A stretch of DNA of 64,000 nucleotides, taken from Alitta virens. Its lineage: Eukaryota; Annelida; Polychaeta; Phyllodocida; Nereididae. Location: positions 26,792,145 through 26,856,144 of the forward strand of contig OW028574.1 in NCBI GenBank assembly GCA_932294295.1, read 5' to 3'. The position numbers were made by a program, and so were the translations under genes. The notes beneath the pieces were generated by a model. The model was not told the origin of the DNA, did not search any database, and saw nothing but the letters and a program-made list of their open reading frames with translations. Within the stretch, counting starts at the first letter, position 1. Every line of letters begins with the position of its first letter. Shown here one piece after another: positions 51,550-61,500 of this stretch.

Positions 51550-51814
51550 TGGCACAGTTAAATTATCAAGAGTACACAGCCATGTAGGAAGTGCACTTAG
51601 CAGTGAGATGCCAGACTCACACACCGCGCCGATTAAGCAGCAAGTTATGTCCACTTGGCACAGCCAATGAGAGGCAGAGGACGAAGCGTGCATTATGATA
51701 GCCACGTGGGGCACTCGTGCGTAGCGGGGTCAAGGCCGTTGCAGAGAGCCAGGATGCTGACAAGAAAACTAACGACAACAACGCGACACCAAAGTGAAAC
51801 ACTCTATAATAGCC

Positions 51815-51936
51815 TTATGTTAGTCACGTGGGGCACTCGTGCGTAGCGGGGTCAAGGCCGTTGTAGAGGGCCAGGATGCTGACAAGAAAACCAACGACAA
51901 CAACGCAACACTAAAGTGAAATACTCTATAATAGCC
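51815..51936 (+). repeat. 122-bp partial monomer joined at TTATG
   Basis: A partial unit inserted in a monomer, producing 400- and 404-bp spacings. It begins at TTATG in GCCTTATGTTAGTCACG and ends where GCCTTATGGAATG resumes; 51,937 minus 51,815 is exactly 122. It contains the CACGTG-to-CTATAATAGCC part of a monomer. The join looks like recombination between TTATG in ...GCCTTATG... and TTATG in ...CATTATGATAGCC.... Similar units start at 53,606, 54,709, 57,049, 58,280, 58,962, 60,360, 61,042, 61,602, 62,551 and 63,233. All share the private TTAGT change, so one event was amplified. Confidence 0.9.
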
Positions 51937-54306
51937 TTATGGAATGACGTGGCACAGTTAAATCATCAAGAGTACACACACAGCCATGTAGGAAGTGCAC
52001 TTAGCAGTGAGATGCCAGACTCACAGGCCGCGCCGATGAAGTAGTAAGGTAGGTGCACTTAGCACAGCCAATGAGAGGAAGAGGACGAAGCATGCATTAT
52101 GATAACCGCGTGGGGCACTCGTGCGTAGCGGGGTCAAGGCCGTTGCAGAGAGCCAGGATGCTGACAAGAAAACAAACGACAACAACGCAACACCGAAGTG
52201 AAATACTCTATAATAGCCTTTTGCAACGACGTGGCACAGTTAAATTATCAAAAGTACACACACAGCCATGTAGGAAGTGCACTAAGCAGTGAGATGCCAG
52301 ACTTGCAGACCGCGCCGATTAAGTAGTAAGGTAGGTCCACTTGGCACAGCCAATGAGAGGCAGAGGACGAAGCGTGCATTATGATAGCCACGTGGGGCAC
52401 TCGTGCGTAGCGGGGTCAAGGCCGTTGCAGAGAGCCAGGATGCTGACAAGAAAACAAACGACAACAACGCAACACCGAAGTGAAATACTCTATAGTAGCG
52501 TCAGGGAACGACGTGGCACACTTAAATTATCAAGAGTACACAAAAATGTAGGAAGTGCACTTAGCAGTGAGATGCCAGACTCACAGGCCGCGCCGATGAA
52601 GTAGTAAGTAAGGTCCACTTAGCACAGCCAATGAGAGGAAGAGGACCAAGCGTGCATTATGATAGCCACGTGGGGCACTCGTGCGTAGCGGGGTCAAGGC
52701 CGTTGCAGAGAGCCAGGATGTTGACAAGAAAACAAACGACAACAACGCAACACTAAAGTGAAATACTCTCGTCAGGGAACGACGTGGCACAGTTAAATTA
52801 TCAAGAGTACACAGCCATGTAGGAAGTGCACTTAGCAGTGAGATGCCAGACTCACAGGCCGCGCCGATGAAGTAGTAAGTTAGGTCCACTTAGCACAGCC
52901 AATGAGAGGCAGAGGACGAAGCGTGCAATATGATAGCCACGTGGGGCACTCGTGCGTAGCGGTATCAAGGCCATTGTAGAGGGCCAGGATGCTGACAAGA
53001 AAACTAACGACAACAACGCGACACCGAAGTTAAACACTCTATAGTAGCGTCAGGGAACGACTTGACACAGTTAAATTATCAAGAGTTCACAGCCATGTAG
53101 GAAGTGCACTGAGCAGTGAGATGCCAGACTCACAGACCGCGCCGATGAAGTAGTAAGTTAGGTCCACTTAGCACAGCCAATGAGAGACAGAGGACGAAGC
53201 GTGCAGTATGATAGCTATGTGGGGCACTCGTGCGTTGCGGGGTCAAGGCCGATGTAGAGGGCCAGGATGCTGACAAGAAAACTAACGACAACAACGCAAC
53301 ACCGAAGTTAAATACTCTATAATAGCCTTTTAGAACGAAGTGGCCCAGTTAAATTATCAAGAGTACACAGTCATGTTGGAAGTGCACTTAGCAGTGAGAT
53401 GCCAGACTCACAGACCGCGCCGATTAAGCAGCAAGTTATGTCCACTTAGCACAGCCAATGAGAGGAAGAGGACGAAGCGTGCAATATGATAGCCACGAGG
53501 GGCACTCGTGCGTAGCGGTGTCAAGGCCGTTGTAGAGGGCCAGGATGCTGACAAGAAAACTAACGACAACAACGCGACACTAAAGTGAAACTCTCTATAA
53601 TAGCCTTATGTTAGTCATGTGGGGCACTCGTGCGTAGCGGGGTCAAGGCCGTTGTAGAGGGCCAGGATGCTGACAAGAAAACCAACGACGACAACGCAAC
53701 ACTAAAGTGAAATACTCTATAATAGCCTTATAGAATGACGTGGCACAGTTAAATTATCAAGAGTACACAGCCATGTAGGAAGTGCACTAAGCAGTGAGAT
53801 GCCAGACTCACAGACCGCGCCGATTAAGTAGTAAGGTAGGTCCACTTGGCACAGCCAATGAGATGCAGAGGACGAAGCGTGCATTATGATAGCCATGTGG
53901 GGCACTCGTGCGTAGCGGGGTCAAGGCCGTTGCAGAGAGCCAGGATGCTGACAAGAAAACAAACGACAACAACGCAACACCGAAGTGAAATACTCTATAG
54001 TAGCGTCAGGGAACGACGTGGCACAGTTAAATTATCAAGAGTACACAAAAATGTAGGAAGTGCACTTAGCAGTGAGATGCCAGACTCACAGGCCGCGCCA
54101 ATGAAGTAGTAAGTAAGGTCCACTTAGCACAGCCAATGAGAGGCAGAGGACGAAGCGTGCATTATGATAGCTACGTGCGGCACTCGTGCGTTGCGGGGTC
54201 AAGGCCGTTGTAGAGGGCCAGGATGCTGACAAGAAAACTAACGACAACAACGCAACACCGAAGTTAAATACTCTATAATAGCCTTTTGGAACGAAGTGGC
54301 ACAGTT

Positions 54307-54453
54307 AAGCAGGGAATAACGAAGCTAATGTTGACAGCTTAATGTTGACAGCTTAATGTTGACAGCTTAATGTTGACAGCCTAAAGTTGACAGCCTAATG
54401 TTGACAGCTTAATGTTGTTGACGGTTAATTTTGACAGCTTAATGTTGACAGCT
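54307..54453 (+). repeat. 147-bp island of 14-bp-family satellite inside the 278-bp array
   Basis: The host monomer reads GGCACAGTTAA up to 54,308 and resumes with AAATTATCAAG at 54,454. Between them lie 16 bp of unexplained sequence (GCAGGGAATAACGAAG, 54,309-54,324) and about 129 bp of 14-bp-family units. The unit order is CTAATGTT, three plain units, AGCCTAAAG, AGCCTAATG, a plain unit, the GTTGACGGTTAATTTT unit, a plain unit and GACAGCT. The AGCCTAAAG to GACGGTTAATTTT order is the same as at 49,588 and several other places in region 1. The matching empty site is 51,554-51,570, exactly 2,747 bp upstream. The filler partly resembles CAGGGAACGACG in the monomer. Confidence 0.95.
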
Positions 54454-54946
54454 AAATTATCAAGAGTACACAGCCATGTAGGAAGTGCACTTAGCAGTGA
54501 GATGCCAGACTCACACACCGCGCCGATTAAGCAGCAAGTTATGTCCACTTGGCACAGCCAATGAGAGGCAGAGGACGAAGCGTGCATTATGATAGCCACG
54601 TGGGGCACTCGTGCGTAGCGGGGTCAAGGCCGTTGCAGAGAGCCAGGATGCTGACAAGAAAACTAACGACAACAACGCGACACCAAAGTGAAACACTCTA
54701 TAATAGCCTTATGTTAGTCACGTGGGGCACTCGTGCGTAGCGGGGTCAAGGCCGTTGTAGAGGGCCAGGATGCTGACAAGAAAACCAACGACAACAACGC
54801 AACACTAAAGTGAAATACTCTATAATAGCCTTATGGAATGACGTGGCACAGTTAAATCATCAAGAGTACACACACAGCCATGTAGGAAGTGCACTTAGCA
54901 GTGAGATGCCAGACTCACAGGCCGCGCCGATGAAGTAGTAAGGTAG

Positions 54947-57900
54947 GTGCACTTAGCACAGCCAATGAGAGGAAGAGGACGAAGCATGCATTATGATAAC
55001 CACGTGGGGCACTCGTGCGTAGCGGGGTCAAGGCCGTTGCAGAGAGCCAGGATGCTGACAAGAAAACAAACGACAACAACGCAACACCGAAGTGAAATAC
55101 TCTATAATAGCCTTTTGCAACGACGTGGCACAGTTAAATTATCAAAAGTACACACACAGCCATGTAGGAAGTGCACTAAGCAGTGAGATGCCAGACTTGC
55201 AGACCGCGCCGATTAAGTAGTAAGGTAGGTCCACTTGGCACAGCCAATGAGAGGCAGAGGACGAAGCGTGCATTATGATAGCCACGTGGGGCACTCGTGC
55301 GTAGCGGGGTCAAGGCCGTTGCAGAGAGCCAGGATGCTGACAAGAAAACAAAGGACAACAACGCAACACCGAAGTGAAATACTCTATAGTAGCGTCAGGG
55401 AACGACGTGGCACAGTTAAATTATCAAGAGTACACAAAAATGTAGGAAGTGCACTTAGCAGTGAGATGCCAGACTCACAGGCCGCGCCGATGAAGTAGTA
55501 AGTAAGGTCCACTTAGCACAGCCAATGAGAGGCAGAGGACGAAGCGTGCATTATGATAGCCACGTGGGGCACTCGTGCGTAGCGGGGTCAAGGCCGTTGG
55601 AGAGGGCCAGGATGCTGACAAGAAAACTAACGACAACAACGCAACACCGAAGTTAAATACTCTATAATAGCCTTTTGGAACGAAGTGGCACAGTTAAATT
55701 ATCAAGAGTACACAGCCATGTAGGAAGTGCACTTAGCAGACTCACACACCGCGCCGATTAAGCAGCAAGTTATGTCCACTTAGCACAGCCAATGAGAGGA
55801 AGAGGACGAAGCGTGCAATATGATAGCCACGTGGGGCAATCGTGCGTAGCGGTGTCAAGGCCGTTGTAGAGGGCCAGGATGCTGACAAGAAAACTAACGA
55901 CAACAACGCGACACCAAAGTGAAATACTCTATAATAGCCTTATGGAATGACGTGGCACAGTTAAATCATCAAGAGTACACACACAGCCATGTAGGAAGTG
56001 CACTTAGCAGTGAGATGCCAGACTCACAGGCCGCGCCGATGAAGTAGTAAGGTAGGTGCACTTAGCACAGCCAATGAGAGGAAGAGGACGAGGCATGCAT
56101 TATGATAACCACGTGGGGCACTCGTGCGTAGCGGGGTCAAGGCTGTTGCAGAGAGCCAGGATGCTGACAAGAAAACAAACGACAACAACGCAACACCGAA
56201 GTGAAATACTCTATAATAGCCTTTTGCAACGACGTGGCACAGTTAAATTATCAAAAGTACACACACAGCCATGTAGGAAGTGCACTAAGCAGTGACATGC
56301 CAGACTTGCAGACCGCGCCGATTAAGTAGTAAGGTAGGTCCACTTGGCACAGCCAATGAGAGGAAGAGGACGAAGCGTGCATTATGATAGCCACGTGGGG
56401 CACTCATGCGTAGCGGGGTCAAGGCCGTTGCAGAGAGCCAGGATGCTGACAAGAAAACAAACGACAACAACGCAACACCGAAGTGAAATACTCTATAGTA
56501 GCGTCAGGGAACGACGTGGCACAGTTAAATTATCAAGAGTACACAAAAATGTAGGAAGTGCACTTAGCAGTGAGATGCCAGACTCACAGGCCGCGCCGAT
56601 GAAGTAGTAAGTAAGGTCCACTTAGCACAGCCAATGAGAGGCAGAGGACGAAGCGTGCATTATGATAGCCACGTGGGGCACTCGTGCGTAGCGGGGTCAA
56701 GGCCGTTGGAGAGGGCCAGGATGCTGACAAGAAAACTAACGACAACAACGCAACACCGAAGTTAAATACTCTATAATAGCCTTTTGGAACGAAGTGGCAC
56801 AGTTAAATTATCAAGAGTACACAGCCATGTAGGAAGTGCACTTAGCAGACTCACACACCGCGCCGATTAAGCAGCAAGTTATGTCCACTTAGCACAGCCA
56901 ATGAGAGGAAGAGGACGAAGCGTGCAATATGATAGCCACGTGGGGCAATCGTGCGTAGCGGTGTCAAGGCCGTTGTAGAGGGCCAGGATGCTGACAAGAA
57001 AACTAACGACAACAACGCGACACCAAAGTGAAACACTCTATAATAGCCTTATGTTAGTCACGTGGGGCACTCGTGCGTAGCGGGGTCAAGGCCGTTGTAG
57101 AGGGCCAGGATGCTGACAAGAAAACCAACGACAACAACGCAACACTAAAGTGAAATACTCTATAATAGCCTTATGGAATGACGTGGCACAGTTAAATCAT
57201 CAAGAGTACACACACAGCCATGTAGGAAGTGCACTTAGCAGTGAGATGCCAGACTCACAGGCCGCGCCGATGAAGTAGTAAGGTAGGTGCACTTAGCACA
57301 GCCAATGAGAGGAAGAGGACGAAGCATGCATTATGATAACCACGTGGGGCACTCGTGCGTAGCGGGGTCAAGGCCGTTGCAGAGAGCCAGGATGCTGACA
57401 AGAAAACAAACGACAACAACGCAACACCGAAGTGAAATACTCTATAATAGCCTTTTGCAACGACGTGGCACAGTTAAATTATCAAAAGTACACACACAGC
57501 CATGTAGGAAGTGCACTAAGCAGTGAGATGCCAGACTTGCAGACCGCGCCGATTAAGTAGTAAGGTAGGTCCACTTGGCACAGCCAATGAGAGGAAGAGG
57601 ACGAAGCGTGCATTATGATAGCCACGTGGGGCACTCATGCGTAGCGGGGTCAAGGCCGTTGCAGAGAGCCAGGATGCTGACAAGAAAACAAACGACAACA
57701 ACGCAACACCGAAGTGAAATACTCTATAGTAGCGTCAGGGAACGACGTGGCACAGTTAAATTATCAAGAGTACACAAAAATGTAGGAAGTGCACTTAGCA
57801 GTGAGATGCCAGACTCACAGGCCGCGCCGATGAAGTAGTAAGTAAGGTCCACTTAGCACAGCCAATGAGAGGCAGAGGACGAAGCGTGCATTATGATAGC

Positions 57901-58517
57901 CACGTGGGGCACTCGTGCGTAGCGGGGTCAAGGCCGTTGGAGAGGGCCAGGATGCTGACAAGAAAACTAACGACAACAACGCAACACCGAAGTTAAATAC
58001 TCTATAATAGCCTTTTGGAACGAAGTGGCACAGTTAAATTATCAAGAGTACACAGCCATGTAGGAAGTGCACTTAGCAGACTCACACACCGCGCCGATTA
58101 AGCAGCAAGTTATGTCCACTTAGCACAGCCAATGAGAGGAAGAGGACGAAGCGTGCAATATGATAGCCACGTGGGGCAATCGTGCGTAGCGGTGTCAAGG
58201 CCGTTGTAGAGGGCCAGGATGCTGACAAGAAAACTAACGACAACAACGCGACACCAAAGTGAAACACTCTATAATAGCCTTATGTTAGTCACGTGGGGCA
58301 CTCGTGCGTAGCGGGGTCAAGGCCGTTGTAGAGGGCCAGGATGCTGACAAGAAAACCAACGACAACAACGCAACACTAAAGTGAAATACTCTATAATAGC
58401 CTTATGGAATGACGTGGCACAGTTAAATCATCAAGAGTACACACACAGCCATGTAGGAAGTGCACTTAGCAGTGAAATGCCAGACTCACAGGCCGCGCCG
58501 ATGAAGTAGTAAGGTAG
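54947..58517 (+). repeat. 1,231-bp higher-order repeat of the 278-bp family
   Basis: Units start at 56,056, 56,338, 56,616, 56,883, 57,287, 57,569, 57,847, 58,114 and 58,518. The spacing pattern 282-278-267-404 totals 1,231 bp and closes twice (56,056-57,286 and 57,287-58,517; the opening 282 of the second copy follows its 404). The preceding stretch 54,947-56,055 is the same four-monomer unit without the 122-bp partial piece (1,109 bp). The two full copies differ at only a few bases, for example CGAGGCATGC at about 56,088 against CGAAGCATGC. Confidence 0.88.
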
Positions 58518-61500
58518 GTGCACTTAGCACAGCCAATGAGAGGAAGAGGACGAAGCATGCATTATGATAACCACGTGGGGCACTCGTGCGTAGCGGGGTC
58601 AAGGCCGTTGCAGAGAGCCAGGATGCTGACAAGAAAACAAACGACAACAACGCAACACCGAAGTGAAATACTCTATAGTAGCGTCAGGGAACGACGTGAC
58701 ACAGTTAAATTATCAAGAGTACACAGCCATGTAGGAAGTGCACTTAGCAGTGAGATGCCAGACTCACAGACCGCGCCGATTAAGCAGCATGTTATGTCCA
58801 CTTAGCACAGCCAATGAGAGGAAGAGGACGAAGCGTGCAATATGATAGCCACGAGGGGCACTCGTGCGTAGCGGTGTCAAGGCCGTTGTAGAGGGCCAGG
58901 ATGCTGACAAGAAAACTAACGACAACAACGCGACACTAAAGTGAAACACTCTATAATAGCCTTATGTTAGTCACGTGGGGCACTCGTGCGTAGCAGGGTC
59001 AAGGCCGTTGTAGAGGGCCAGGATGCTGACAAGAAAACCAACGACAACAACGCAACACTAAAGTGAAATACTCTATAATAGCCTTATAGAATGACGTGGC
59101 ACAGTTAAATTATCAAGAGTACACAGCCATGTAGGAAGTGCACTAAGCAGTGAGATGCCAGACTCACAGACCGCGCCGATTAAGTAGTAAGGTAGGTCCA
59201 CTTGGCACAGCCAATCAGAGGCAGAGGACGAAGCGTGCATTATGATAGCCACGTGGGGCACTCGTGCGTAGCGGGGTCAAGGCCGTTGCAGAGGGAAGTG
59301 CACTTAGCAGTGAGATGCCAGACTCACAGGCCGCGCCGATGAAGTAGTAAGTTAGGTCCGCTTAACACAGCCAATGAGAGGCAGAGGACGAAGCGTGCAA
59401 TATGATAGCCACGTGGGGCACTCATGCGTAGCGGGGTCAAGGCCATTGTAGAGGGCCAGGATGCTGAAAAGAAAACTAACGACAACAACGCAACACCGAA
59501 GTTAAATACTCTATAATAGCCTTTTGCAACGACGTGGCACAGTTAAATTATCAAAAGTACACACACAGCCATGTAGGAAGTGCACTAAGCAGTGAGATGC
59601 CAGACTCGCAGACCGCGCCGATTAAGTAGTAAGGTAGGTGCACTTGGCACAGCCAATGAGAGGCAGAGGACGAAGCGTGCATTATGATAGCCACGTGGGG
59701 CACTCGTGCGTAGCGGGGTCAAGGCCGTTGCAGAGAGCCAGGATGCTGACAAGAAAACAAACGACAACAACGCAACACCGAAGTGAAATACTCTATAGTA
59801 GCGTCAGGGAACGACGTGGCACAGTTAAATTATCAAGAGTACACAAAAATGTAGGAAGTGCACTTAGCAGTGAGATGCCAGACTCACAGGCCGCGCCGAT
59901 GAAGTAGTAAGTAAGGTCCACTTAGCACAGCCAATGAGAGGCAGAGGACGAAGCGTGCATTATGATAGCCACGTGGGGCACTCTTGCTTAGCGGGGTCAA
60001 GGCCGTTGGAGAGGGCCAGGATGCTGACAAGAAAACTAACGACAACAACGCAACACCGAAGTTAAATACTCTATAATAGCCTTTTGGAACGAAGTGGCAC
60101 AGTTAAATTATCAAGAGCACACAGCCATGTAGGAAGTGCACTAAGCAGTGAGATGCCAGACTCACACACCGCGCCGATTAAGCAGCAAGTTATGTCCACT
60201 TAGCACAGCCAATGAGAGGAAGAGGACGAAGCGTGCAATATGATAGCCACGTGGGGCAATCGTGCGTAGCGGTGTCAAGGCCGTTGTAGAGGGCCAGGAT
60301 GCTGACAAGAAAACTAACGACAACAACGCGACACCAAAGTGAAACACTCTATAATAGCCTTATGTTAGTCACGTGGGGCACTCGTGCGTAGCGGGGTCAA
60401 GGCCGTTGTAGAGGGCCAGGATGCTGACAAGAAAACCAACGACAACAACGCAACACTAAAGTGAAATACTCTATAATAGCCTTATGGAATGACGTGGCAC
60501 AGTTAAATCATCAAGAGTACACACACAGCCATGTAGGAAGTGCACTTAGCAGTGAGATGCCAGACTCACAGTCCGCGCCGATGAAGTAGTAAGGTAGGTG
60601 CACTTAGCACAGCCAATGAGAGGAAGAGGACGAAGCATGCATTATGATAACCACGTGGGGCACTCGTGCGTAGCGGGGTCAAGGCCGTTGCAGAGAGCCA
60701 GGATGCTGACAAGAAAACAAACGACAACAACGCAACACCGAAGTGAAATACTCTATAGTAGCGTCAGGGAACGACGTGACACAGTTAAATTATCAAGAGT
60801 ACACAGCCATGTAGGAAGTGCACTTAGCAGTGAGATGCCAGACTCACAGACCGCGCCGATTAAGCAGCATGTTATGTCCACTTAGCACAGCCAATGAGAG
60901 GAAGAGGACGAAGCGTGCAATATGATAGCCACGAGGGGCACTCGTGCGTAGCGGTGTCAAGGCCGTTGTAGAGGGCCAGGATGCTGACAAGAAAACTAAC
61001 GACAACAACGCGACACTAAAGTGAAACACTCTATAATAGCCTTATGTTAGTTACGTGGGGCACTCGTGCGTAGCAGGGTCAAGGCCGTTTTAGAGGGCCA
61101 GGATGCTGACAAGAAAACCAACGACAACAACGCAACACTAAAGTGAAATACTCTATAATAGCCTTATAGAATGACGTGGCACAGTTAAATTATCAAGAGT
61201 ACACAGCCATGTAGGAAGTGCACTAAGCAGTGAGATGCCAGACTCACAGACCGCGCCGATTAAGTAGTAAGGTAGGTCCACTTGGCACAGCCAATCAGAG
61301 GCAGAGGACGAAGCGTGCATTATGATAGCCACATGGGGCACTCGTGCGTAGCGGGGTCAAGGCCGTTGCAGAGGGAAGTGCACTTAGCAGTGAGATGCCA
61401 GACTCACACACCGCGCCGATTAAGCAGCAAGTTATGTCCAATTAGCACAGCCAATGAGAGGAAGAGGACGAAGCGTGCAATATGATAGCCACGTGGGGCA

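Larger units (their letters stand above)
50266..51648 (+). repeat. Five consecutive plain 278-bp-family monomers
   Basis: Units start at 50,266 (271 bp), 50,537, 50,815, 51,093 and 51,371 (278 bp each). This is the longest stretch in the window without the 122-bp partial unit. Monomers differ in the segment before the ACAGTTAAATT motif: GCGTCAGGGAACGACGTGG, GCCTTATAGAATGACGTGG or GCCTTTTGGAACGAAGTGG. These variants mark monomer subtypes. Confidence 0.9.
50900..55510 (+). repeat. 2,747-bp duplication within the 278-bp array
   Basis: The segment at about 50,900-52,620 is repeated at about 53,650-55,510. Unit starts 51,093 and 53,840 differ by 2,747. After the inserted island the offset becomes 2,894 (52,053 and 54,947; 52,335 and 55,229; 52,613 and 55,507), that is 2,747 plus 147. 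Shared private markers include CAGACTTGCAG (about 52,301 and 55,195) and GATAACC with a GCATGC context (about 52,090 and 54,985). The duplication therefore came before the island was gained, or the first copy lost it precisely. Confidence 0.85.

Noticed and set aside
54305..54455. piggyBac-type insertion, because the island starts after TTAA
   Set aside because: The right side reads CTAA, not TTAA, there are no terminal inverted repeats, and the content is satellite. TTAA occurs in almost every 14-bp unit, so its presence is not informative.
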